From assembly GCA_937901285.1 (NCBI GenBank), contig CALCHI010000215.1, forward strand, positions 1-34,441: DNA of 34,441 bases, given 5' to 3'. The DNA comes from UBA8437 sp003445035 (GTDB lineage Bacteria > Planctomycetota > Planctomycetia > Planctomycetales > Planctomycetaceae). Each line of letters starts with the position of its first letter. Within the stretch, counting starts at the first letter, position 1. The notes beneath the pieces were generated by a model that worked only from the letters and a program-made list of their open reading frames with translations, had not been told where the DNA came from and did not search any database. A program made the position numbers and the translations under genes. This document shows, one piece after another, positions 1 to 7,815 of this stretch.

Positions 1-559
1 CCATCCCCAGGATGCCGCTCATCACGCTGGCCACGACCAGTGGCACAACCAGCATCGTCAGCGCCCGCAGGAAAACCTCCCCACCGATTCCGATTGCCTC
101 GAACAACGCCACGGTGGATTCTTCGGAAGGCTGCTCCTCACGCAGGTCGGCAATCTGTTTCTGGTATTCCTTAACCTTATTCTCGAGTTCATCAATCTCC
201 GCCCGCACCTTATCGGCATCGTCCTCGGATAGCTTTTCCTCGTTCTTCAGCGAGTCTTTCAGGACGGCGATCTTTGCCTCGTCGGGCGCCATATCCTGCT
301 CAATATCCCAGATCTTACTCTCGATCTTCTCGGCCGCTGCGCGATCCGCATCGGTGAACATGATCGGAGGAACGATGAGCGAAGAGGCAATCGCCAGGAT
401 GATCGAGGCGACGATCATGATCGTCAGCCGGCGGCCGTGATTGGAACCAGATTCTCCGTGCCCGGAATCCGGATGACTCTCTGGCTGCTCTTCCGGCTGG
501 CTTTCCGGCGGCTGTTCGGGCTGACTCTCGGGCTCGTTCCCTGTCAGGTCATCACTCAT
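1..559 (-). CDS. Sodium:dicarboxylate symporter (SDF/DAACS family), N-terminal part, truncated by the window edge
   Basis: About 186 N-terminal residues are visible; the gene continues beyond base 1. The start is the ATG at 559-557, the only usual start codon after the upstream in-frame stop, with GGAG about 11 bases upstream. The protein opens with a Pro/Glu/Gln/Ser-rich cytoplasmic tail carrying repeats of ESQPE type (coded around 473-535). A first membrane helix follows (LTIMIVASIILAIASSLIV), then about 75 highly charged residues with coiled-coil character, and then GGEVFLRALTMLVVPLVVAS, which matches the second-helix region of glutamate/dicarboxylate symporters (compare the FxRxLxMxVxPLVF pattern). 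Members of this family import C4-dicarboxylates, glutamate or neutral amino acids with sodium or protons; the substrate cannot be told from this fragment. The long tail and the loop insertion are unusual for the family. The gene is divergent from the DUF1549 gene. Confidence 0.8.
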   Translation of the reverse strand, partial: MSDDLTGNEPESQPEQPPESQPEEQPESHPDSGHGESGSNHGRRLTIMIVASIILAIASSLIVPPIMFTDADRAAAEKIESKIWDIEQDMAPDEAKIAVLKDSLKNEEKLSEDDADKVRAEIDELENKVKEYQKQIADLREEQPSEESTVALFEAIGIGGEVFLRALTMLVVPLVVASVMSGILGM

Positions 560-786
560 CGCAGATATCTCCGTCGACTGGTCGCCATCTGTCGCGTTCG
601 CTTGGGTGGGTCATCCTACCCGTTTCGACCCGCGGTTGTCTCTGCTCCCATCAACGGAGACAATCGTTGAAGGTTCACACCGTTCGCCAGAATTTGTCGA
701 TTTCTGCGGAAACTCCCACCACACCCCCGCCCCAGGTTCCGACACTCCCCCTCCCCTCCACCCACCTCAGACAACCCCACCTGCCC
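560..786. other. Divergent intergenic region with an inverted repeat
   Basis: These 227 bases separate the divergent symporter and DUF1549 genes, so they should hold both promoters. No convincing -35/-10 pair was found. A 7-base inverted repeat, TTGTCTC at 636-642 and GAGACAA at 657-663, could be an operator or could be chance. The plus-strand reading frame stays open back to a TTG at 667, but that stretch is proline-rich and lies before a clear signal peptide, so it is treated as non-coding. Confidence 0.35.
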
Positions 787-3450
787 ATGCCTCGCTTGCT
801 CGTCGGCCTCCTTTTGTCGCTGTTGATTCCCGGCACCGCGTCCCGGTTGTCTGCGGCCGATGCCCCGTTGACCTACGAGGGTGACATCCGCCCGATCCTG
901 CGGACGCACTGCTTCGACTGCCACGGGGCCGAAAAGGAGAAGCGGGGCAAGCTGGATCTGAGGCTGAGGCGGTTGATGGTTGCCGGAGGAGAGGGCGGTC
1001 CGGTGATCGTGCCCGGATCCCCGCAAAAGAGCCGCCTGCTGGCCCGGTTGACCGCCGGCGAAATGCCCCCGGGGGACAAGAAGGTGCCGGCCGCCGAGAT
1101 CGAGACGATCCGCAAGTGGATCGCGGCCGGGGCCCCGACCGCCCGGCCGGAGCCTGACCGACTGCCCGACGGCCTGGGAATCACTCTCGAGGAGCGATCG
1201 TGGTGGAGTTTCATACCGCTGAAACGCCCGATTGTGCCTGTCCACGACGCCTCGCAGCGAATCCGCACCCCGATCGATGCCCTGCTGAAACAGGCCATGG
1301 GCGACCGACGCCTGGGATTTTCTCCCGACGCCGACAGCCGCACGCTGGCCCGACGCGCGTACCTGGATCTGCTCGGCCGCCCCCCCACGCCCGAAGAACT
1401 CGCCGCGTTCGTTGCCGACACCGCGTCCGACGCCTGGGAACGGTTGATCGACCGGTTGCTGGCCAACCCGCAATACGGAGAGAGGTGGGGCAGACACTGG
1501 CTGGACATCGCCGGCTACGCCGACAGCGAGGGTGTGACAAACAAAGACGTAGTCCGATCCGAAGCCTGGAAGTTCCGCGACTACGTGATCCGGGCGATCA
1601 ACGCCAACCGGCGATTCGATCGTTTCATCACCGAACAACTTGCCGGTGACGAACTGCTGAAGGGATCTCGCGACAATCTCGACGCCGTTGGCGTCGAACT
1701 GATGACCGCGACGGGATTCCTGCGGATGGCCGCCGACGGCACCGGCAGCGGTGCCGACGGCCCGGCCGCCAGGAACCAGGTCGTCTCCGACACGCTCAAG
1801 ATTGTCTCCACGGCCCTGATGGGTGTCTCGCTGGGCTGTGCTCAGTGTCACGATCACCGTTATGACCCGATCTCCCAGGACGACTACTACCGCATCCGGG
1901 CCGTTTTCGAGCCGGCGCTCAACCCCGCGTCCTGGAAGAACCCGGGCCAGCGAAAACTGTCCCTGTACGACGACACCAAGAAAGCCCAGGCCGCCTCGAT
2001 CGAAACCGAGGCCAAGACACTCGAGGGCGAGCGGAACAAGAAACGGGACACCTACATCGCCCAGGCACTGGCCAAGGAACTGGCCGGTTTCGACGAACCG
2101 CTTCGTGGGAAACTCAAGGCGGCCAAGGCCACTGCCGACAAAAAGCGGTCCGCCGAACAGAAGGCCCTGCTGAAGAAATACCCCAAGCTCAACGTCACCG
2201 GCGGCAATCTCTACCAGTACAACCAGAAGCACGCCGACGAGATCAAGGCGTTCGACAAGCGGATCCAGGCGATCCGCAGCCGGAAGCCGAAGCAGGAATT
2301 CCTGAGAGTGCTGATGGAGGTGCCCGGCCAGGTGCCGGTGACCAAGCTGTTCCACCGTGGCGATCACCGGCAACCCCGCCACGAGGTGGCTCCGGGCGGT
2401 CTGACCGTGACCGCCCCCGACGGCCTGCGGCTGGTGATCGATCCCAACGACAAGAAACGACCGTCCACCGGACGCCGCCTGGCGTGGGCCCGGTGGTTGA
2501 CCAGTGGCCGTCATCCCCTGGTCGGCCGCGCCCTGGTCAATCGCATCTGGATGCACCACTTCGGACGCGGCCTGGTCAATACGCCCGGCGAGTTCGGCAA
2601 GATGGGCGAGAAACCGACTCACCCCGTGCTGCTCGACTGGCTATCCACCGAGTTCGCCGACAGCGGGTGGAACCTGAAACGGTTCCACCGGCTGATCATG
2701 AGATCCACCGTCTACCGGCAGGTCTCGACCCACTCGGACGCCTTAGCCGCGGATGACCCCGAGAACATCTTTTACTGGCGGAAGCCGGTCTTCCGGATGG
2801 ACGCCGAGACGATCCGCGACAGCATCCTGGCCGTCAACGGCCGGTTGATCACCAAGTTCTACGGACCGCCGGTCCCCGTGAAAGAAGACGCGGTGGGGCA
2901 GATCGTCATCGGAATCGACAAGAAGGCCGCATCGAACCGGCCCGGCAACGACATTCCTCTCAAAGGCGAAGACCTGCGTCGCAGCGTCTACATCCAGGTC
3001 CGCCGCAGCCGCCCTCTGGCGATGCTGAGAACCTTTGACGCCCCGGTGATGGAAACCAACTGCGATCGTCGCGTCCCGTCGACCTCGGCCAGCCAGTCCC
3101 TGATGATGATGAACAGCAAGTTCATCCTCGATTCCTCCCAGGACTTCGCCACCCGCCTCGGCGGCACGGTGCCCTCATGGGTCACCGTCCCCGACGGCCT
3201 GACGGGGATCACGACCGACGAACAGCGGCTGACCGCTCGCCGTGTCGCCTGGGCCTGGCACCTGGCCTACCATCGTTCGCCCGCCAACGACGAACTGGTC
3301 GCCGCGATGGCCTTCCTGGCCGATCAACTCGATTTCATCAAGAAGAACCCCGATCAACAAAAGGGGAGCAAGATCCCCAGCAAGGTGCTGGTCCTGGTCA
3401 ACCTCTGCCAGGCGCTGCTGGGCAGCAACGAGTTCCTCTACATCGACTGA
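787..3450 (+). CDS. Secreted PSCyt1-DUF1549-DUF1553 planctomycete cytochrome-type protein
   Basis: The protein has 887 residues. The ATG at 787 is chosen because it begins a clean signal peptide (MPRLLVGLLLSLLIPGTAS, cleavage near AA24); the frame is open upstream to a TTG at 667, but that would bury the signal peptide. Residues 30-130 form a planctomycete cytochrome c domain with haem motif C42-F-D-C45-H46. Residues about 195-400 match DUF1549 (PSCyt2), with a second CxxCH at C351-H355 followed by DHRYDPISQDDYY, typical of the family. Residues 398-475 are lysine-rich and helical. Residues 560-880 match DUF1553 (PSD1), including RALVNRIWMHHFGRGLV and an ending like LLGSNEFLYID. These proteins are exported and almost always sit beside DUF1501 genes, as here; their biochemical role is not established. 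A redox or extracellular polymer-degradation role is inference only. Confidence 0.9.
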   Translation: MPRLLVGLLLSLLIPGTASRLSAADAPLTYEGDIRPILRTHCFDCHGAEKEKRGKLDLRLRRLMVAGGEGGPVIVPGSPQKSRLLARLTAGEMPPGDKKVPAAEIETIRKWIAAGAPTARPEPDRLPDGLGITLEERSWWSFIPLKRPIVPVHDASQRIRTPIDALLKQAMGDRRLGFSPDADSRTLARRAYLDLLGRPPTPEELAAFVADTASDAWERLIDRLLANPQYGERWGRHWLDIAGYADSEGVTNKDVVRSEAWKFRDYVIRAINANRRFDRFITEQLAGDELLKGSRDNLDAVGVELMTATGFLRMAADGTGSGADGPAARNQVVSDTLKIVSTALMGVSLGCAQCHDHRYDPISQDDYYRIRAVFEPALNPASWKNPGQRKLSLYDDTKKAQAASIETEAKTLEGERNKKRDTYIAQALAKELAGFDEPLRGKLKAAKATADKKRSAEQKALLKKYPKLNVTGGNLYQYNQKHADEIKAFDKRIQAIRSRKPKQEFLRVLMEVPGQVPVTKLFHRGDHRQPRHEVAPGGLTVTAPDGLRLVIDPNDKKRPSTGRRLAWARWLTSGRHPLVGRALVNRIWMHHFGRGLVNTPGEFGKMGEKPTHPVLLDWLSTEFADSGWNLKRFHRLIMRSTVYRQVSTHSDALAADDPENIFYWRKPVFRMDAETIRDSILAVNGRLITKFYGPPVPVKEDAVGQIVIGIDKKAASNRPGNDIPLKGEDLRRSVYIQVRRSRPLAMLRTFDAPVMETNCDRRVPSTSASQSLMMMNSKFILDSSQDFATRLGGTVPSWVTVPDGLTGITTDEQRLTARRVAWAWHLAYHRSPANDELVAAMAFLADQLDFIKKNPDQQKGSKIPSKVLVLVNLCQALLGSNEFLYID

Positions 3451-3509
3451 CCGTAGATCCAGGCAACTTCCGGAACACCCCTTTCCACTCCCGACGAGTG
3501 ATATCCCCG

Positions 3510-4970
3510 ATGACCGATTCGCCCGCCACACCGCTGGAACTCACCAGCCGACGTCAGTTCCTCAACCGCAACGCCCTGGGCCTGGGCACCGTCGCGCTGG
3601 CGACGCTGTTGAAGGACGAGAACCTGCTGGCGACTCCCAAGGACATCCCGCGGGGTCCCCGGAGCTTCGACCTGTTGCCCAAGCAGACGCACCACGCCCC
3701 ACGGGCCCAGGCCATGATCAGCCTGTTCATGCACGGCGGTCCCAGCCACATGGACCTGTTTGATCCCAAGCCCGAGTTGACCAAGCACGACGGCAAGGAC
3801 TACCCGGGCAATATCACCTACAGCTTCGTCAAGCGGGCCAGCAAGCGGCTGCTGGGCAGCCCCTGGAAATTTCGCCCGCGGGGAGAATGCGGCACCGAGA
3901 TGAGCGAACTGGTGCCCCACATCGCCGGGGTGGCCGACGACATCTGCCTGGTCCGCTCGATGCACACCAACATCAACGGCCACGAGTCGTCGATCTGGTA
4001 CATGAACACCGGTCGTTCGCAGCCGGGCCGTCCCGCTTTGGGCAGTTGGCTGACCTACGGCCTGGGCAGCGAGGCCCAGGACCTGCCGTCCTACGTCGTG
4101 ATGCCCGATCCCTCGGGACACCCCGTCGACGGTGTCCGCAACTGGTCCAACGGCTGGCTGCCCCCGCTGTTCCAGGGGACCGTCATCCGCAGCCGACAGC
4201 CGCGAATCCTCAATCTCCAGCCCCCCAAGCACCTGGTCGGCGAACTCCAGCAGAAGAACCTCACGTTCCTGGCCGCGCTCAATCGCCGCCACCTTGAGCA
4301 ACACAGGGGCGAGACCGATCTCGAAGCCCGGATTGCCAGCTACGAACTGGCCGCCCGCATGCAGACCTCCGCCCGCGATGTCCTGGACGTTTCCAAGGAA
4401 ACCAAGGCCACCCAGGATCTCTACGGGATCCACGAGGACGGCACTCGCGAGTACGGCACGCGGTGCCTGATCGCCAGGCGGCTGATCGAACGCGGGGTCC
4501 GCTTCGTACAGTTGTTCCTCAACTACCAGCCCTGGGACAACCACTCGAACATCCGAGCCAGCCTGCCGTCCATCTGCCGCAAGACCGACAAGCCCTCGGC
4601 CGGTCTCGTCAAGGACCTCAAGCAACGGGGACTGCTCGACCAGACGATCGTCCACTGGGGCGGGGAAATCGGACGGCTGCCGGTGATCGAGAACCACGGT
4701 GACATCAAGAAATGCGGCCGCGACCACAACGGACAGGGCTTCAGCACCTGGTTTGCCGGCGGCGGATTCAAGGCCGGCATCGCCTACGGCCAGACCGACG
4801 AATTCGGTCACCGGTCGGTCGTCGACAAGGTCTCACCGCACGATTACCAGGCCACCCTGCTGCACCTGTTCGGCATCGACCACAGGCAACTGAAATACCT
4901 CTACAACGCCCAGGACCAGATGCTGACCGATCACAAGGACTGCCGCGTGGTCCGCGACATCCTCGTATAG
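3510..4970 (+). CDS. DUF1501 family protein, Tat-exported (first of two)
   Basis: The protein has 486 residues and starts at ATG 3510, 59 bases after the DUF1549/DUF1553 stop, consistent with one transcript. The N-terminus carries a twin-arginine signal (S13-R-R-Q-F-L18, then a hydrophobic run LGLGTVALATLL), so export in folded form is likely. The body shows DUF1501 hallmarks: SLFMHGGPSHMDLFDPKPEL near residue 70, a central LVRSMHTNINGHES, CLIARRLIERGVRFVQLFLN, and a C-terminal HWGGEIGRLPVIE and CGRDHNGQGFSTWFAGGG. The family is distantly related to the alkaline phosphatase/sulfatase superfamily, and its substrate is unknown. Pairing with the cytochrome-type protein is the usual genomic arrangement in planctomycetes. 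Unlike the other two DUF1501 proteins in this window, it lacks the FCDG sequence before the twin arginines. Confidence 0.9.
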   Translation: MTDSPATPLELTSRRQFLNRNALGLGTVALATLLKDENLLATPKDIPRGPRSFDLLPKQTHHAPRAQAMISLFMHGGPSHMDLFDPKPELTKHDGKDYPGNITYSFVKRASKRLLGSPWKFRPRGECGTEMSELVPHIAGVADDICLVRSMHTNINGHESSIWYMNTGRSQPGRPALGSWLTYGLGSEAQDLPSYVVMPDPSGHPVDGVRNWSNGWLPPLFQGTVIRSRQPRILNLQPPKHLVGELQQKNLTFLAALNRRHLEQHRGETDLEARIASYELAARMQTSARDVLDVSKETKATQDLYGIHEDGTREYGTRCLIARRLIERGVRFVQLFLNYQPWDNHSNIRASLPSICRKTDKPSAGLVKDLKQRGLLDQTIVHWGGEIGRLPVIENHGDIKKCGRDHNGQGFSTWFAGGGFKAGIAYGQTDEFGHRSVVDKVSPHDYQATLLHLFGIDHRQLKYLYNAQDQMLTDHKDCRVVRDILV

Positions 4971-4987
4971 CTGGATTTCGCCGAATT

Positions 4988-5005
4988 GATCAACGCCCGT
5001 TGATC
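4988..5005. repeat. 8-bp perfect inverted repeat between the DUF1501 genes
   Basis: GATCAACG at 4988-4995 and CGTTGATC at 4998-5005 are exact reverse complements separated by two bases. No T-run follows, so it is a poor intrinsic terminator. Its right arm overlaps the proposed -35 box at 5000-5005, which makes an operator a reasonable guess. Confidence 0.5.
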
Positions 5006-5028
5006 TGAGTGGTCGAAACAAAGAGAAT
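5000..5028 (+). promoter_or_regulatory. Putative sigma70-like promoter for the second DUF1501 gene
   Basis: TTGATC at 5000-5005 and GAGAAT at 5023-5028 are spaced by 17 bases, about 70 bases before the start codon at 5099. Each box matches four of six consensus positions. This is a pattern match only. Confidence 0.35.
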
Positions 5029-5098
5029 AGAGAGCAACCAGATACCGCACCGGGTCGGCACCGATCGACCCGATACACTCCACGAAGGAGACATCGGC

Positions 5099-6382
5099 AT
5101 GCTGACGATTCAAGGCAGGAAGCAGCGATTCTGTGACGGCATGACGCGGCGAGACGCATTGCACATCGGCGCCGTGGCCATGGGCAGCGTCGGCTTTGGA
5201 CTCTCGGACCTGTTGCGGGCCGAGGGCGAAGCGGCGGCCCGGGCCAGTGGGAAGAACCTGATCAACATCTTCCTGCACGGCGGTCCGACTCACATGGACA
5301 CCTTCGACCTCAAGCCCGAGGCTCCGGTGGAGTACCGTGGCGAGTTCCGTCCGATCGCGACCAACGCACCGGGCGTGGAGATCTGCGAGTTGATGCCCGA
5401 GCTGGCCGGCGTGGCCGACAACTACTCGATCATCCGCTCGACCCGCGGCATGAACAACGAGCACACGACCAACCAGGGCGACAGCGGTTGGAGTGTCAAC
5501 GCGATGCGTGCGATGGGTGGACGTCCGGGTGTTGGTGCGGTGATGGCCAAGCTGTGGGGCCCCGCCCAACAGACCTCAAGAGGAATGGCCCCCACGGCCG
5601 TCGACTTCGGCGGTTCGCGGCCCGGCTTCCTCGGACAGACTTACGCACCGTACCGTCCCGACACCACGGGTCGCCAAAACCTGGTGCTCAAGAACGTCAC
5701 GCTCGATCGGCTCGACGACCGTCGCAACCTGCTGACCGGGCTGGACCGGCTGAAGAAGGGCATCGACCGCCGCGGCATGTTCGACGCCGTCGACAGCTAC
5801 ACCGGTCGCGCCCTGGACCTTGTCGTCTCGGGCCGTATCGCCAAGGCCCTGGACACCAACCTCGAAGATCCCAGGACCCGCGAACGCTACGGCGACAGCA
5901 ACCTGCTGGCCGCCCGTCGACTGATCGAAGAGGGCGTCCGCTGCGTCTCGATGACCTGGGGCGGCTGGGACACCCACGGCAACAACTTCAACGCCATGCG
6001 GAGCAAGCTGCCGCCGATCTCGCGAAAGTTGACCGCCCTGATCGACGACCTGCAGACCCGTGGCCTGCTGGATGACACGATCATCATGATGTCGGGCGAA
6101 TTCGGACGGACCCCGCGGATCAACGGCAACAAGGGCCGTGACCACTGGCCGGCCGCCACGTCCTTCTTCATCGCCGGCGGCGGCTTCAGGCACGGACAGG
6201 TGATCGGGGCGACGACACCCAAGGGCGAACGGCCCAAGGACAACCCCGTCACGCTGCAGCAGATCTTCCACACGCTGTACCACCAGCTGGGAATCGACTG
6301 CAACACGACGACGCTGATGGACGCCAACGGACGTCCGCAGTACCTGGTCGACGACCGCACGCTGATCAAGGAACTCGTCTGA
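5099..6382 (+). CDS. DUF1501 family protein, Tat-exported (second of two)
   Basis: The protein has 427 residues. The ATG at 5099 is preceded by GAAGGAG with good spacing; the frame is open further upstream but without a Shine-Dalgarno sequence or plausible leader. The N-terminus reads RFCDGMTRRDALHIG, a twin-arginine motif at residues 17-18 preceded by a Cys-Asp-Gly, followed by a hydrophobic segment. DUF1501 features follow: NIFLHGGPTHMDTFDLKPEA, SIIRSTRGMNNEHTTNQG, LAARRLIEEGVRCVSMTWGG, MMSGEFGRTPRINGNKGRDH and a C-terminal MDANGRPQYLVDDRTLIKELV. The EFGRTPxINGxxGRDHW signature is conserved with the third DUF1501 protein at 32850-34199. The gene lies 128 bases after the first DUF1501 gene and may have its own promoter. 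It is probably exported; its molecular activity is unknown. Confidence 0.9.
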   Translation: MLTIQGRKQRFCDGMTRRDALHIGAVAMGSVGFGLSDLLRAEGEAAARASGKNLINIFLHGGPTHMDTFDLKPEAPVEYRGEFRPIATNAPGVEICELMPELAGVADNYSIIRSTRGMNNEHTTNQGDSGWSVNAMRAMGGRPGVGAVMAKLWGPAQQTSRGMAPTAVDFGGSRPGFLGQTYAPYRPDTTGRQNLVLKNVTLDRLDDRRNLLTGLDRLKKGIDRRGMFDAVDSYTGRALDLVVSGRIAKALDTNLEDPRTRERYGDSNLLAARRLIEEGVRCVSMTWGGWDTHGNNFNAMRSKLPPISRKLTALIDDLQTRGLLDDTIIMMSGEFGRTPRINGNKGRDHWPAATSFFIAGGGFRHGQVIGATTPKGERPKDNPVTLQQIFHTLYHQLGIDCNTTTLMDANGRPQYLVDDRTLIKELV

Positions 6383-6403
6383 GTCCCGAAACGGTGAAAC
6401 CAG

Positions 6404-6443
6404 CAGGGGCCGGGTTCCACGGGAACCCGGCCCCTGTTCTTTT
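6404..6443 (+). terminator. Strong intrinsic terminator, possibly bidirectional
   Basis: A perfect 15-bp stem pairs 6404-6418 with 6422-6436 across a 3-base loop, followed by TTCTTTT at 6437-6443. It lies 21 bases after the DUF1501 stop. It also sits just beyond the end of the opposing gene (stop at 6466), so on the minus strand it could stop that transcript too, though the T-run there is only three bases. Confidence 0.92.
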
Positions 6444-6465
6444 GTCCGGTCCTCTGCGACGTCTC

Positions 6466-7755
6466 CTACTGGTCCTCCAGGCTCCGCGTCGACAGGAACA
6501 CCTGCTCGATGGCTTCCAGGTCCTGGCCTTCGACGGTCTCCAGTCGAGCGTGCACGCCCGCAAAGAGGTCCATTTCCCACATCTGTTCGCTCGCCGACCA
6601 GCCGGGCCGATCGGGCAACAACATCGCGGGCAGTTCATCGCTGAACGGCACCGTGCCGGTCATCAGCAGGCCGCCATCGATCGGAGCCGCATCGGCCAGC
6701 GAGAGTTTCAGTTCGGTGATCGGCCGACTGCGGACCAGTTGCGGCTCGCCGGTCTCTGGATCCGCCAGGCACGACTCGCGAAATTCCAGGCACAATCTCA
6801 GGCGGGGCTCGGCCTTCGTCCTGCGAGGATCCCAGTAGACGAAATACAGCAGGCGATCCCGTCCATCCAACAGGTACACGGCATGGGCTCCCATCGCCGG
6901 ATCCGACGACCGTCCCCGGTCCGGTTTCATGTTGCGGAACCAACGCCGGACCAGCACCAGCAACATGCCGGCGCCGATCCACGAGGGGCATATGAACCCA
7001 AGACAAAAGACGAACGTCGATGCCAGGTCGATGACACTCTTTCCTGGGTCGTGACCAGGATTCAACATGGGAATCACCCCCAGCATCGGAGCCAGCAGGA
7101 TGCAGGACCACTTCAACAGCCTGCCGAGTGACCACTCCTGTGTTGACGTGATGAGGCCCTGCAACTGTTCCTGGAGCTCCGCCGCCCGTTCTCCAAGCTG
7201 CTGCTCGGAGTCTCCTGACGAGTCTCCTGCCAGTTGAATCGATGCCCAGCAGTTCCCGTCGGCCCAGTCCACCGGGTCACCGTTTTCGTCGGATCCGACA
7301 CCCATGTAGAACATGGCCACCACGGCCGGACGACAACCGAACATTTCCCCACGAAAACCCGGCACATCGTCACCGACCCGCTCGGAAAACCGGATTTCCC
7401 CCGTCTCACCCGCTTCGACAACCAGCGGCTGGGGCTGTTCCGCGTCCGGATCGTATGGCTCATCCCGCATCATGGCACCGATGCGGTAGACGCTTGCTGA
7501 TCCACCGGCGTCATCCGCACCGGCCTCCGATGACACTGGCTGCAGCGGAACTTCGGTCACATCTTCCAACCGACGAGCGGTCTCAGAACCGAACACCTCG
7601 ACACCGAGGCCGACTTTCGGTTGACAGTGAATCGACAATGACTGTCCGGTGGCCTCGAACCTCACGGTGCCCGAAATCATGTCCACGTCACGGTATGTCC
7701 GTTCCGGCTCGTCGAGGATCAATTCGACCCGGCAGTGTTCATTCTCGAACGTCAT
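6466..7755 (-). CDS. Uncharacterised membrane protein A, beta-rich, split by a two-helix hairpin
   Basis: The protein has 429 residues. The start ATG at 7755 is favoured over the in-frame start 27 bases upstream because GGGGAG (7766-7761) lies 5 bases before it. In addition, the first 31 residues then align without gaps to the neighbour encoded at 7816-8973 (12 identities, including SGTV at 28-31). Residues 1-180 are predicted beta-rich, with GETGEIRF at 116-123 and RPAVVAMFY. A charged helical stretch (184-206) precedes two membrane helices (about 214-231 and 243-269). The C-terminal part has LLDGRDRLLYF at 295-305, MTGTVPF and DLFAGVHARLET, all mirrored in the neighbour. The N-terminal pattern recalls arrestin-like sandwiches, but that is only an inference. 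It is the last gene of a minus-strand run containing two oxidoreductases. Function unknown. Confidence 0.8.
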   Translation of the reverse strand: MTFENEHCRVELILDEPERTYRDVDMISGTVRFEATGQSLSIHCQPKVGLGVEVFGSETARRLEDVTEVPLQPVSSEAGADDAGGSASVYRIGAMMRDEPYDPDAEQPQPLVVEAGETGEIRFSERVGDDVPGFRGEMFGCRPAVVAMFYMGVGSDENGDPVDWADGNCWASIQLAGDSSGDSEQQLGERAAELQEQLQGLITSTQEWSLGRLLKWSCILLAPMLGVIPMLNPGHDPGKSVIDLASTFVFCLGFICPSWIGAGMLLVLVRRWFRNMKPDRGRSSDPAMGAHAVYLLDGRDRLLYFVYWDPRRTKAEPRLRLCLEFRESCLADPETGEPQLVRSRPITELKLSLADAAPIDGGLLMTGTVPFSDELPAMLLPDRPGWSASEQMWEMDLFAGVHARLETVEGQDLEAIEQVFLSTRSLEDQ

Positions 7756-7815
7756 CAACTCTCCCCAGGACCAGTCCGACAAACTTTCCGCCGACCACCT
7801 ACCTGTTACACAGCA

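Noticed and set aside
667..786. Extended N-terminus of the DUF1549/DUF1553 gene from TTG 667
   Set aside because: The proline-rich 40 residues would precede and disable a well-formed signal peptide starting at ATG 787.
616..2622. 668-residue open frame on the minus strand opposite the DUF1549/DUF1553 gene
   Set aside because: High-GC shadow of a gene with clear domains; its translation is low-complexity Gly/Arg/Val with no motif.
3438..4811. 457-residue minus-strand open frame opposite the first DUF1501 gene
   Set aside because: Codon-position mirror of a recognised gene; no domain seen.
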